Shown in pieces: positions 1 to 9,571 of a DNA stretch of 64,000 nt (its first letter is position 1; each line of letters opens with the position of its first letter). Source of the DNA: an uncultured Dehalococcoidia bacterium (lineage in GTDB: Bacteria > Chloroflexota > Dehalococcoidia > Dehalococcoidales > UBA1222); contig CAIMVG010000019.1 of NCBI GenBank assembly GCA_903844845.1, positions 17,829 through 81,828 of the forward strand, in the 5' to 3' direction. The notes under the pieces are model-generated. The model ran no database searches, was not told where the DNA came from, and saw only the letters and a list, made by a program, of their open reading frames with translations. The translations under genes were made by a program, and so were the position numbers.

Positions 1-2700
1 CCAGTCATCGGTAATGCCCCCAAGCTCCCGCTTATTCTTCATGATGTCCCCCCAGATGTCACCTGTTTGCTCCAGCCTGTTCGCGGCGTTTGAGATGTTG
101 AAATCCTCGGGATAGATTCTATCGAGTTCTTCCCAACGGAAAGGCAGTGACACCCCTGCCCAGGGCGTTGGCCTGGCAGAATAGACCGAGGCTACCGTTT
201 TTCCGCGTGTGTTCTGGTTGAAATCCAGGAATACCTTGCCGCGTCTTTTAGCGACCGCCCATTCGGTGGTGAGCTTTTCGGGGTGGCTGGATTCTACGTG
301 GCGGCTGATGGCTGCGGCTGCCCGCCGGGTTGTGTCGTAATCATATTTGCGCTTGATGGGCGCGAAAATATGAAGCCCGGTTTTGCCGGAGGTCTTGGCG
401 TACGGCACGAGATCGAGAGACTCGAGGGCTTCCTTTACCCAGAATGCGGCTTCAACCGTGGCTTTGAAGGCTTGCCTGTTGAGCTCGGGTTCTCCGCCGG
501 CGGTTTCTGTACCTGAATAGATATACGGGTCGATATCGAATATTAGGAAATCCGGTATCCCTGCAAGGTAATCCCCGAGGTGTTCCGGGGCCCCGTGATA
601 AAATGACAGGTCAGGACGGTCGGGCCTTTCGGCTGCCCTTGAATACCAGGTGTGGACCTCGAGATCTGCCAGCTGTCCCAGCCAGAGGAGGGTAGCCAGA
701 TTGTTGCACATCAAGTAGTCCTGGAACGCATCATTTTCCGACGAATAAATACTGACCGTCTCGACGAACTCCGGAAGCTGCGATTCCCAGTGCTTCTGGT
801 AGAACTTTTCGCCGTTTATCCCATTCGGATACCGAGTGAGAGTAAGCGGCCTGTCCTTTGCATGGGGGAGGATGAAATCGGATATCTCTGCCAGGTAGGT
901 TATGTAATCTCGCTTGGTGAGGGGCCGGTTCGTGCCGTATTTGGGCCAGAAGACCTTGTCTAAGCCGGTCAGAGATATCTGGTGGCCGCCCGCATTGATG
1001 TGGATCTCATCATCGCGGCTGCCAAGCGCCTCTAAAATCTGGCGTGTGGATTTGCTGAGTTCGACCGGTCTTTCAGAAGGAGGCGTTGGAGGTGCAATTA
1101 CTTCCATGGCGCTAACATCGGAGGCCGGTTTGTCGTCACGGAGGCGCAGGAAGACCGGGTGGCGCAGGGAACCCGCAGGTGTCCTCTCCGCGAACTTCAC
1201 TTCGGCCACCAGTTTCGGTTTGACCCAGGTCACGCCTGGCACGCCCGCTATCTCCCCGGAAAATGGAGACCTGTCAGTAACTAGAACCGCCAGTTTTTTT
1301 TGAATGGATTCGAGCAGGGAGTTGTCGAAACCGGTGCCGACGCTGCCGACGTAAACCAGTTTTTTACCTTCAAAATACCCTAGGAGCAGAGAGGCGAATG
1401 TGCCGGCGCGTTTTCCGGCTCCCGCGGCGAAACCGCCTATTACGAATTCGTCGCTTAAAGTGGCCTTCACCTTTTGCCAGCTTCCGGTACGTTTGCCGGC
1501 CTCATAGAGGCTCTTCTTTTTTTTAGCGACCACCCCTTCCATGCCCGTCTCGACGGCCGCCTTGAATATTTGCTCACCGTCTCCTTCAAAATGTTCGACG
1601 AGTTTCAGGTGTTCGCCCGGGGCCAGCACCTTCCCGAGAAGCCTGTTTCTTTGTTCCCATGGGACCCCCATGAGGTTGAAGCCGTCATAATACAGGATGT
1701 CGAAAACGTAGTAAACGGTTGTAAACGGCTTGCCAGTGTGCTCATGCGGCAGGCCCACGTGCTGCTGCAGGCATTGAAAACAAGGTTTCCCATCGTCGTC
1801 TACGGCGACTATCTCGCCGTCCAGCACGGCATCTCCTGTGAGGTTTTTCAAGTCTGAGACCACAGCCGGAAAGTGCTGTGTCATGTCGTTGTCGTTACGC
1901 GAACGCAGGATTATATTTCCCCTGTCGATATATGAGAGAGCGCGAAAGCCGTCAAGCTTGGGTTCGAATATCCACTCGTCGCCGGAGAACGGTTTGGGCT
2001 TCAGTTCCGACAGCATGGGGGACACGTGTTCGGGCATCACAGAAGCTCTTGCCCCGGGGACACGTCCGACAGCTTCTTTCGACCGGCTCGCAACTTTGCT
2101 CTCCGGAATCACCAGTGACTTCAAGCCCTCGATAGTCCTCCCGCTTATCACGGAAGCTTCCCTGGAAAGCACTTCGTCTTCGGCGGTTTCGAACCCGTCA
2201 CGATGTTTTAGAAGCAGCCAGTTTTTCGGGTCTTTCGCTATCCTTACAAGCGCCCAGCTGCCCTTTAGTTTTTCCCCGTGGATTGTGAAGGACATCTTTC
2301 CGGCTTCCAGCTTGGTACGCACACGTGCCTGAGAGGCTTCCCTATCAAGGTTAAGCGGTATCCCATCCGAATCTGGTTCGTAAGTCCCCCTGTCCCAGAC
2401 TATCACCTGGCCCGCTCCGTATTCGCCCTCCGGGATCACGCCTTCGAAATCAGAATAGGCGATCGGGTGGTCTTCGACGCTTACTGCGAGCCGTTTCTGG
2501 GAGGGGTCGAACGAGGGCCCGCGGGGGAGGGCCCATGATTTGAGAACACCATCGAGCTCGAGCCTCAGGTCGTAGTGCAGCCGGCTGGCAGAATGTTTCT
2601 GAATCACGTACATCAAGCCGGAAGATGGTTTAGCGATTTTACCAGTGGGCTCGGGGCTCTTTGCAAAATCACGCTTGCGTTTGTACTCGTTGAGAGGCAT
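1..2700 (-). CDS. ligD: ATP-dependent DNA ligase LigD (PE-LIG-POL), 3' end beyond window
   Basis: Multifunctional end-joining enzyme that trims, fills and seals double-strand breaks with Ku. An ATG at 2700 opens 900 codons that run off the left edge without a stop; GCAGGTG lies just upstream. The N-terminal 3'-phosphoesterase domain (about 10-170) carries H36, H42, D44, R46 and H78, matching the known metal-binding set. The ligase domain (about 225-525) has motif I EPKLDGFR with the nucleophile K248. A primase-like polymerase domain follows (about 570-860) with FDIDP as metal site. The order PE-LIG-POL is the Pseudomonas type rather than the mycobacterial one. The reading frame ends in TDDW at base 1, so only a short tail should be missing. 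Ku is not in this window; its usual place would be next to ligD, to the left. Confidence 0.95.
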   Translation of the reverse strand, partial: MPLNEYKRKRDFAKSPEPTGKIAKPSSGLMYVIQKHSASRLHYDLRLELDGVLKSWALPRGPSFDPSQKRLAVSVEDHPIAYSDFEGVIPEGEYGAGQVIVWDRGTYEPDSDGIPLNLDREASQARVRTKLEAGKMSFTIHGEKLKGSWALVRIAKDPKNWLLLKHRDGFETAEDEVLSREASVISGRTIEGLKSLVIPESKVASRSKEAVGRVPGARASVMPEHVSPMLSELKPKPFSGDEWIFEPKLDGFRALSYIDRGNIILRSRNDNDMTQHFPAVVSDLKNLTGDAVLDGEIVAVDDDGKPCFQCLQQHVGLPHEHTGKPFTTVYYVFDILYYDGFNLMGVPWEQRNRLLGKVLAPGEHLKLVEHFEGDGEQIFKAAVETGMEGVVAKKKKSLYEAGKRTGSWQKVKATLSDEFVIGGFAAGAGKRAGTFASLLLGYFEGKKLVYVGSVGTGFDNSLLESIQKKLAVLVTDRSPFSGEIAGVPGVTWVKPKLVAEVKFAERTPAGSLRHPVFLRLRDDKPASDVSAMEVIAPPTPPSERPVELSKSTRQILEALGSRDDEIHINAGGHQISLTGLDKVFWPKYGTNRPLTKRDYITYLAEISDFILPHAKDRPLTLTRYPNGINGEKFYQKHWESQLPEFVETVSIYSSENDAFQDYLMCNNLATLLWLGQLADLEVHTWYSRAAERPDRPDLSFYHGAPEHLGDYLAGIPDFLIFDIDPYIYSGTETAGGEPELNRQAFKATVEAAFWVKEALESLDLVPYAKTSGKTGLHIFAPIKRKYDYDTTRRAAAAISRHVESSHPEKLTTEWAVAKRRGKVFLDFNQNTRGKTVASVYSARPTPWAGVSLPFRWEELDRIYPEDFNISNAANRLEQTGDIWGDIMKNKRELGGITDDW

Positions 2701-2879
2701 ATTTCACCTGCTCCGCAATGTTTAACAAACCCGCCTTATTTCTACAATAGCATGTTCTGAGGTCGTGCAGCGATACGGCCATTTTTCCACGAAACCCCCG
2801 ACAGATTTTGCACAGGAATTTCGTGCAGAGTTAGTCGCACGTCTGGCTTACACAACTGGCTTTTCCCGGTCAAAGAATT

Positions 2880-3218
2880 CTAAATGTCCGGAACGGGCAG
2901 TTTCTTGCTGCGCATACCCGCGACAATTATCCGGAACCCGTCCCCGGCGAGCCAGGAAGAAAGCCTGACGTCACCTCTTTTGAGGAATGCCTGCCTGATT
3001 CGGCCGCCCGCAAATTGCCCCGCAGCGAAATCCAGCACGAATAGAGGGATAAGCGCCCAGTTCCAACCCAGAAGCCAAAGGCGAAGCCCTATAGCCATCG
3101 GAACGGGAACGTGTATCGCGGCGATCCATTGCAACGAAAATTTCCGCGTGTTTCCGCGCCAGTACCCGAAAACCACATTTATTATTAATATAGCTGCGAT
3201 AACTATGGCCAACCTCAT
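2880..3218 (-). CDS. Small integral membrane protein, unknown function
   Basis: 112 residues, mostly hydrophobic. Helices are likely at about 3-20, 33-50 and 52-72, followed by a basic, less hydrophobic C-terminal third rich in Arg and Lys. Start ATG at 3218 is preceded by GAAAGG at a normal distance, which supports a real gene. It lies between ligD (same strand, downstream) and the divergent kinase operon. I do not recognise a family. The helices and ribosome-binding site are seen; the membrane location is inferred. Confidence 0.65.
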   Translation of the reverse strand: MRLAIVIAAILIINVVFGYWRGNTRKFSLQWIAAIHVPVPMAIGLRLWLLGWNWALIPLFVLDFAAGQFAGGRIRQAFLKRGDVRLSSWLAGDGFRIIVAGMRSKKLPVPDI

Positions 3219-3451
3219 TTTCGTTTACCTTTCGATAGGGTATCCCAATACTTTAACACAACAGAGGTTTCGGACAAATATTCCGTGGATTAGCTTTCGG
3301 AGGGGCATCTCAGTAGTCCTCCAAAAAGGAACTGCTTTATTTCTGCATTCCTGTGCGTAACAAGAGGAATTGACACCGATGGATAAGAGTAATAGCATTA
3401 TGGCACATTAGCTGATATTGCATAAATTCATAATCGCCGGGAGTTTATGGT

Positions 3452-5779
3452 TTGACCGACCGAGAAATGCTCTCATCCTTGATCCAGCCCGATGATTTTT
3501 CAGGCGAAGGCGCACTCCGGCAAAAATTGCTTAATGCCGAAGAAGCGCTGGGTGAAGCGCAGACCGAATTGGAAAACGTGCTGGATACGATGACGCATGG
3601 CATGCGCATTATCAACAAAGACTACACTGTCAAAGCTGTCAATAAATCGTTCACACAAATGTCGGGCGCCAGCGCCAAAGATGCTGTCGAAAAAAAATGT
3701 TTCGACGTTTTGCCCGGCCCTTTCTGCCATACAGCTCAGTGCTGTCTACGCAGGATACTCTCCGGCGAATCGAGCGTAAGAGCTGAGATTGAACGCGCCA
3801 GGGGGGACGGTACCAGGATTCCTTGCGTCGTAACGGCTACCCCCGTTCGCAACCTCAAAGGGGAAACTGTCGGAATAATCGAAATATTCCGGGACTTTAC
3901 CCTGCGCCGCCAAATGGAGGCACAGATGCTTGAATCCGAGGAGCGCTTCAAGGCGCTTATCAACCTCGGAACCGAAGTGGGTGAGGCCGTGGTCATGCTT
4001 CAGGACGAAAAAGGTATCGAAGCATTGCAGACTTTTGTCAGCGACGAATGGCCCCGCATCACGGGATACGATAAGGATGAATTGTTGGGGATGTCGTTTT
4101 TCGATCTGCTGCCTGACATCGAACGCGATGCCTCGATCGAACGCCACCGGGCGAAAATGTCGGGTAAAACCCTGAAAGGCCTATTTGAAATAAATATTGT
4201 CCGCAAAGGCGGGGCTTTTATTCCCGTCGAGCTTACAAGCGCTTTTACTGTGTACCGGGGACAACGGGCAAACGTGGCATATATAAGAGATATCTCGGAT
4301 CGTAAACGTGCCGAGGAAGAGGTTAAAAAACAGGCTATCTTATTGCAGGCCCAGCTTGATTCTTCTGTTGATGGCATCATGGTCGTTGACCCGCAGGGCA
4401 ATCGGCTGTTGCAAAATAAAAGCGTTGAACGCATATGGGGATTACCATCCAATTTACCTGATCCCTCACAGAAAAACAGATTGGCGATTACCGCTGCGCG
4501 CACAAAAGAGCCGGAGAAATTCATTGAAAAAGTAATGAGCCTGGCCAATGACCCCTATAAAAAACTCCGGGATGAAATCGAACTTGTCGACGGGAAGGTC
4601 ATAGAGCGCTACACTGCGCCCATCAATGGGCCCAACGGCGAAAGGTACGGCAGGATCTGGAATTTCCACGATGTCACAGAAAATAAAAAAGCCGAAAGAG
4701 CTTTCAAAGAATCCGAAGAGCTCTATCGCACACTTTTTGAAAACACCGGGACTGCGACGTTTCTCGCGGAAGCCGATACCACCGTAGTACTGGTTAATAC
4801 GGAGTTCGAAATCTTGTCAGGATACCCGAAATCCGAGATCGAAGGCAAAAAGAAATGGACGGAATTCATCTTGGCCGGGGACCTGCCATTCGCCCTGGAA
4901 TACGTGAGAAAACTCGAAGACAATCTGGGCATTGTTACCAACGGATTCGAAATCCGGTTTGCAGCCAGGGACAAAAGTATTAAAAATGTCATGATTTCGG
5001 TAAACCTGATACCAGGCAGTACCCGTCGGATAGCCTCGATAAAAGACATAACCCGTCAGAAAAGAGTCGAAAGAGATCTTAAGAAGTCCCGCGAACGGAT
5101 ACGGGACTTGCTGGACCACGTTGAACGGGTTCGCGAAGAAGAACGAAAGCGTATCGCCTCTGAAATACATGATGAATTAGGCCAATTGCTTACCGCCATT
5201 AAAATGGATGTAGTGTGGCTGGCAAAACGTATCTCGCCCGAACAAATACCCATGCAGGAAAAAGCCCTTTCCATGCGCCAGACGGTCGATATGACTATAC
5301 AATCGGTGAAAAGGATTTCTGCGGAACTGCGGCCGCATGTTCTGGATAATCTCGGTCTTTCGGCAGCAATCGAATGGCAGGTGAAACAGATCAAGGATGT
5401 TACCGGCATCGACTGCCAGTTCGTATCGGTGCCGGCGGACGTGACCGCTGACAATAACTCGGCGGTCGCACTGTTCCGCATCTTTCAAGAAGCCATGACC
5501 AATGCAGTCAGGCACTCCAAAGCGAGCTACATTAAAGTAGAATTAAAACAACTTGCGGGGTCTATCAGGTTGGTAGTCGAAGATAATGGATTGGGGATCA
5601 AGCACAGCGAAATAAGCGATCCAAAATCCTTCGGTCTGATAAGCATAAAAGAACGGGCGCGGGCATTAGGCGGTGAAGTGGAGATCAATGGTCGCCCCGG
5701 CAAAGGAACCTTGATAACGGCCGAAATACCTTTATGCAAAAAGGAGAATGCTCATGGTACGAATACTGATAGCAGATGA
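3452..5779 (+). CDS. Four-PAS sensor histidine kinase, NarL/DegS type
   Basis: Cytosolic-looking sensor kinase of 775 residues with no clear membrane helix. TTG start at 3452 is preceded by GGGAG. A coiled start leads into four PAS domains (about 40-155, 165-285, 295-415, 425-545), each followed by a charged linker such as DISDRKRAEE. The HisKA_3 box IASEIHDELGQ places the phospho-acceptor at H573, and the ATPase domain shows the N-box EAMTNAVRHS and G-box VEDNGLGI. PAS1 has an unusual cysteine cluster (C83, C92, C97, C98, around FCHTAQCC), perhaps a redox, metal or heme sensor. The last 26 bases overlap the response regulator, so the pair is translationally coupled. The signal sensed is unknown. 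Confidence 0.93.
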   Translation: MTDREMLSSLIQPDDFSGEGALRQKLLNAEEALGEAQTELENVLDTMTHGMRIINKDYTVKAVNKSFTQMSGASAKDAVEKKCFDVLPGPFCHTAQCCLRRILSGESSVRAEIERARGDGTRIPCVVTATPVRNLKGETVGIIEIFRDFTLRRQMEAQMLESEERFKALINLGTEVGEAVVMLQDEKGIEALQTFVSDEWPRITGYDKDELLGMSFFDLLPDIERDASIERHRAKMSGKTLKGLFEINIVRKGGAFIPVELTSAFTVYRGQRANVAYIRDISDRKRAEEEVKKQAILLQAQLDSSVDGIMVVDPQGNRLLQNKSVERIWGLPSNLPDPSQKNRLAITAARTKEPEKFIEKVMSLANDPYKKLRDEIELVDGKVIERYTAPINGPNGERYGRIWNFHDVTENKKAERAFKESEELYRTLFENTGTATFLAEADTTVVLVNTEFEILSGYPKSEIEGKKKWTEFILAGDLPFALEYVRKLEDNLGIVTNGFEIRFAARDKSIKNVMISVNLIPGSTRRIASIKDITRQKRVERDLKKSRERIRDLLDHVERVREEERKRIASEIHDELGQLLTAIKMDVVWLAKRISPEQIPMQEKALSMRQTVDMTIQSVKRISAELRPHVLDNLGLSAAIEWQVKQIKDVTGIDCQFVSVPADVTADNNSAVALFRIFQEAMTNAVRHSKASYIKVELKQLAGSIRLVVEDNGLGIKHSEISDPKSFGLISIKERARALGGEVEINGRPGKGTLITAEIPLCKKENAHGTNTDSR

Positions 5780-6383
5780 CCACCCGGTGGTTCGAATCGG
5801 ACTCAAAGGCGTCCTGGCGGAAATTCCTAATACCGAGGTTACAGGCGAAGCCAGTACCGGGCACGAGGTACTCGAAAAGGTACAGACACAGGATTTCGAT
5901 ATCATCCTGTTAGATATCTCTATGCCGGGAAACGGTCTGGACGTCCTTAAAGAACTTAAACGTCTCAAGCCTGAACAAAAAGTCCTCGTACTCAGCATAT
6001 ACCCGGAAGAACAATACGCCGTGCGCGCTCTGAAAGCCGGGGCTGCCGGTTATCTCACCAAGGACAGTGCTCCCGATGAACTCATGACTGCCATCAAGCG
6101 AATCACCTCGGGACGCCGATACGTCAGCCCCGCACTTGCCGAACGGCTGGCCTCCGAGATGGAACGTGAAAGCGAGAGACCGGCACACGACGTGCTTTCG
6201 GATCGTGAATTTCAGGTTATGCGCCTTATTTCTCAGGGGAAGACTGTAAAAAAGGCTGCGGAAGAGCTCGGTTTGAGTGCTAAAACAGTAAGCACTTACA
6301 GAACACGCATCCTTGACAAGCTTAAAATGAAAAACACCAACGAGATGATCCGTTACGCCATCGAAAAAGGCCTTAGCACATAA
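5754..6383 (+). CDS. NarL/FixJ-family response regulator
   Basis: DNA-binding partner of the kinase just upstream. The receiver domain (about 1-120) has the acidic pocket D8/D9, the phospho-acceptor D54 in LLDISMP, and a conserved Lys in YLTKDSAP. The C-terminal LuxR-type helix-turn-helix (about 140-205) begins LSDREFQVMRLISQG. An in-frame ATG at 5748 is only one base from the AAGGAG at 5741-5746, while the ATG at 5754 is seven bases away, so 5754 is taken as the start (209 residues). It overlaps the kinase gene. Targets are unknown; autoregulation of the pair or control of the accessory genes downstream is possible. Confidence 0.93.
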   Translation: MVRILIADDHPVVRIGLKGVLAEIPNTEVTGEASTGHEVLEKVQTQDFDIILLDISMPGNGLDVLKELKRLKPEQKVLVLSIYPEEQYAVRALKAGAAGYLTKDSAPDELMTAIKRITSGRRYVSPALAERLASEMERESERPAHDVLSDREFQVMRLISQGKTVKKAAEELGLSAKTVSTYRTRILDKLKMKNTNEMIRYAIEKGLST

Positions 6384-6633
6384 CTTCATCCGATAATTGC
6401 CTGTTACACATGTTCGTAGAGCATTGTAAATCTAATATTGTCGATGCCTCCTAACTTATCATCCATCAAGATTAGATAACCGTTCTCGGTCAAAGTTGAA
6501 CATAAATTTAGAGACCTGTAATGGACAAGGCCATGGTTCATTACGCTTAATGTTTTATCGAGGCTTCGAAAGGGTATACGGCCTCCGGAATTGGGGAAGA
6601 ATAAAGACGGATGGGGTATAATTCAGTCTATCC

Positions 6634-7284
6634 ATGAATCATTACGAAACACTCATCCAGAAATGCCTGGAACGCGAAAAAGAAGAGACGAAGAAGAACT
6701 CCGAAATCGGAACGGTCATACTCTCAAGGTTGGAAAAACGCCTGGAGCGCCAGTTTTTCCCCAAGTTTCAAGAGTTGAGCTTCAGATTTGCGCTCAAATT
6801 GAAAACGATCAAATCACGCGAAGAGTTTGACCTTTTTCACCGCTCCTACATTCAATCCTTCCGCCAGGAGATAAAAACCCGGGGCGGTACGATTGTCAGC
6901 TATGGTGACGCTCAAAAACCGGTTAACATCTTTCTTAAGGAATACGTTGAGAAAAGCAACGTTCTGGATCCGTCACAGGCCAAGATGATTAGCCCGCTTC
7001 TCCACGTTACCCTGGACGGGATCACCATTATGTACATGCAGTCTTTTTTCCGTGAGGATTTCAATACCTTCATTGCACCTGCGAATAAGATTTGCGGATT
7101 GATCGAGACATACGATATTACCCAATACAGGGCGAAAGATATAAGCGAGAGCCTTCAGAATCAACTCATGTTTATTAATCATGGGGTATACACGGCCTGG
7201 CAAGGATGGTTCCGAACCATTTCGCCGGACCGCCCGGTCTTACTGGATACAGTTTGGTCTATCGCTCGAAAAACTCTTCTTTAA
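6634..7284 (+). CDS. Orphan protein, 216 residues, unknown function
   Basis: I do not recognise a family. The protein is soluble-looking and largely helical. The N-terminus is rich in Glu and Lys (LEREKEETKK), then come mixed helices with many aromatic residues, ending in a Trp-rich stretch (YTAWQGWF) near 190. There is no signal peptide, no membrane helix and no obvious catalytic motif. A TATAAT at 6617-6622 lies only 11 bases before the ATG, so the mRNA leader would be a few bases at most and no Shine-Dalgarno site is seen. It stands alone, followed by a bidirectional terminator. Confidence 0.75.
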   Translation: MNHYETLIQKCLEREKEETKKNSEIGTVILSRLEKRLERQFFPKFQELSFRFALKLKTIKSREEFDLFHRSYIQSFRQEIKTRGGTIVSYGDAQKPVNIFLKEYVEKSNVLDPSQAKMISPLLHVTLDGITIMYMQSFFREDFNTFIAPANKICGLIETYDITQYRAKDISESLQNQLMFINHGVYTAWQGWFRTISPDRPVLLDTVWSIARKTLL

Positions 7285-7361
7285 AGAGTTTCAACTAACA
7301 ATTATTGACGTCTGGCCCATATTTTCGTGATCCTAAGGGTACTGGGGCTTTTGTTGTTTGT

Positions 7362-7392
7362 AAAAAAATGCGGGTACGTGCCGCGTTTTTTT
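7362..7392. terminator. Bidirectional rho-independent terminator
   Basis: An A-run, a GC stem (TGCGG paired with CCGCG) around the loop GTACGTG, and a T-run. It sits between converging genes ending at 7284 (+) and 7415 (-) and can serve both strands. Confidence 0.8.
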
Positions 7393-7414
7393 GATACTCA
7401 AGCCCTATTGTTTA

Positions 7415-7681
7415 TTAAATGCTCTGGTTACCCTTCTGCGTGGGTGACAGCTGCCAGATCACCAGTAATCCGATTGGGCCGAAAAGCCCGAGCAGCATCC
7501 ACCACCAACTTCTTTGCTTCTCTTTTACTACCCAGAAAAAACATCCAAGTAACGTCGTCAGCACACCTATCCATATTATTATCATCGACCAGAACAGATC
7601 TTTTACAAGAAGCGCGGCGATGAGATATATCACAACTCCTAACCATGCGATTGGAGCCCCGAGGTTAATGCGGTTCTTCAT
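7415..7681 (-). CDS. Small membrane protein, three predicted helices
   Basis: 88 residues, almost entirely hydrophobic. Probable helices lie at about 8-26, 30-52 and 58-76. There is a basic loop KEKQRS before a WWWMLLG segment and a polar tail. The start ATG at 7681 has GGGGAG directly upstream. This resembles many small, poorly described bacterial membrane proteins; no function can be assigned. It is monocistronic, ending at the terminator at 7362-7392. Confidence 0.7.
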   Translation of the reverse strand: MKNRINLGAPIAWLGVVIYLIAALLVKDLFWSMIIIWIGVLTTLLGCFFWVVKEKQRSWWWMLLGLFGPIGLLVIWQLSPTQKGNQSI

Positions 7682-7888
7682 ATTCTCCCCTCACAATCGA
7701 TGTTTTCCTGTCTAATAATAGCATCTGGTTCCAAGAGGGACACATTTTCAAGATCCGGCATTTTACAAGAAATAACACGATACGTATGTTAACAACCCCG
7801 TTATTGAATTGCCGGCTCATTATAGTAAAATACGCTGAGAATACAATGCATCTTAAGAATACTACATTTTTACGATTCAACCGGGGAA

Positions 7889-8575
7889 TTGTTTGACACT
7901 GCCGGTCGGTTCCTGGGCGGGAAATGGAGGACGGAATCATTGGAAGAATTTATTGCAAGGTTTGGCGCGGCCCTCTTCGCGGCATTTCGAAGGATGCGCA
8001 GGCCGGTAACTAACGGAATATGCAATCTGTTGATTCGTTTCCATATCAAACCATGGCATGTTTCACTCTTCAGAATAGTTATTTTAATCGGGATTCTCCC
8101 CTTATGGGCTTTTGGGTATTATTTTTTGGCGTTGCTGGCACTTTTCTTTAATTATTTGCTTGATATCCTGGACGGAGATTTGGCGCGCATGCTGGGATTA
8201 GATAGCGACCTGGGGAAGTTTGAGGATATTACATCTGATAACATTGCAGTCGTAATCCTGATGCTTGCCCTGATTCAGAAAGGGCTGGTCGCGGGATTCC
8301 TTGGTGGGTATTACATATTCGCAGCTACTTTGTCGTGGTGGTTATCTGTAGTTAGAAAGATCGGATCGGTAAAGAGCGACTGGCTTTTCAAACCGGAAGC
8401 TTCTGCCGTATTGCATATCCTGAGATTCTGGGTAGTCCCGCTCTTTATGTGTATCTATGCTTTTTGGAGAATCGATGTATTTTCAGTTCTCATAAGCGGC
8501 ATCTCGGTATTTCTTACCGTCATTATGCTTTGCGATTATTTTCAATTAATTAAGCAAGGTGGATTACAGCAGTAA
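7889..8575 (+). CDS. CDP-alcohol phosphatidyltransferase family protein (copy 1)
   Basis: Integral membrane enzyme that moves a phosphatidyl or similar group from a CDP-alcohol to a second alcohol. The family signature is complete: DILDGDLAR, then G-KFED-ITSD (DG-x2-AR-x8-G-x3-D-x3-D), near residues 95-120, inside about six hydrophobic helices. TTG start at 7889 follows GGGGAA. It is a paralogue of the gene at 10273-10929: both share an RRP-(V/M)-T lead-in, the DGDL-(A/S)-RML motif and a YFQ-(L/I)-I tail. The alcohol acceptor cannot be read from sequence; inositol phosphate, glycerol phosphate or an archaeal-type lipid alcohol are possible. Confidence 0.85.
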   Translation: MFDTAGRFLGGKWRTESLEEFIARFGAALFAAFRRMRRPVTNGICNLLIRFHIKPWHVSLFRIVILIGILPLWAFGYYFLALLALFFNYLLDILDGDLARMLGLDSDLGKFEDITSDNIAVVILMLALIQKGLVAGFLGGYYIFAATLSWWLSVVRKIGSVKSDWLFKPEASAVLHILRFWVVPLFMCIYAFWRIDVFSVLISGISVFLTVIMLCDYFQLIKQGGLQQ

Positions 8576-8673
8576 CTTTGTGTTCATGTGGAGACTGAGG
8601 AAATAATCCTACAGGCGAAACGATATTGATGCCGATCCGGGTTAGATATGGAATAAGGGCAACGACAAATCAG

Positions 8674-9342
8674 TCAATGATCTGAAGGTAGTATCCCGGC
8701 TAATTTAAAGGAACGGATTGAGATTACCTCAATCCAGATCAAAGCGTCCAGAAATAGCAAATATTCTTGGATTCCGCTCATCGGCCACCATATAATCATG
8801 AATAAAATACCGCCACCGGCCGTGACGCAAAGCAATCCCGAAATAAGAGTGTACTCCGATAGATGTTTCCAGCGGGGATCCAGACTGAAGGCCTTACTCA
8901 TGAAGAAACAAACTAGAGGAAAAAGGATTGCTGCAGCTGAACCGATGATTACATGAATTACTCTTTTTGTAGTCCAGATCGCATGACTTGCTTCCGTTGG
9001 GATTGCTGCCATCAAGAGAAAACAAACTGCGACAATATAAAGCATGATTAAACCCTTGTCGAGATGCGGGTTGGGTGAGTGGTTTTTCTTCAGGGTCATG
9101 GTAAATGCCAGCAAAGTTAAAGCAACTGATACAAATGCAATAGTTTCTAACCATCCATAATCCCCCGTGGCTAGTTGGCTTATTGTCCTGCCGGCAAAAT
9201 CGGCGTCACGTTTAAGGAGCATCGCCACGGAGGTCAGCATGACGAAAATTATCGGACCGATGATACTTAAAACGGCGAGCAGCCGGGCTTTGTTAGGAGT
9301 AGTTGCAGATAGGGATTTTCGGCTTTTTGGGTTGGTCTCCAA
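8674..9342 (-). CDS. DUF998-family integral membrane protein
   Basis: 222 residues with about six hydrophobic helices. The typical DUF998 pattern is present: a first helix, a polar loop ending FAGRTISQLATGDYGW, and alternating helices and short loops. TTG start at 9342 is preceded by AGGAG. A TATAAT on the minus strand at 9372-9367 is a likely -10 box. Family members have no established biochemical role. It sits within a group of lipid head-group transferase genes, which hints at membrane lipid metabolism, but this is inference. Confidence 0.8.
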   Translation of the reverse strand: METNPKSRKSLSATTPNKARLLAVLSIIGPIIFVMLTSVAMLLKRDADFAGRTISQLATGDYGWLETIAFVSVALTLLAFTMTLKKNHSPNPHLDKGLIMLYIVAVCFLLMAAIPTEASHAIWTTKRVIHVIIGSAAAILFPLVCFFMSKAFSLDPRWKHLSEYTLISGLLCVTAGGGILFMIIWWPMSGIQEYLLFLDALIWIEVISIRSFKLAGILPSDH

Positions 9343-9571
9343 TCGGGACTCCTAGTTTTTGGGTGAATTATAATACTCACAAAGTTTACACACAACAAGC
9401 TTGACTGAGCTTGCCCCCACTGCGCAGGATGTGTCGATCAAGTCCGGCCGTCGTTTGTCCGTTCACCCGGTCAGAAAGCAGGTTTTTACGACAAAATCGG
9501 TTGCTTTGCATGGGCAGACATCGGGTCATTAACCCCTCAAACTCCCCTATGGTTTGGAGGCCAGATTTTAG

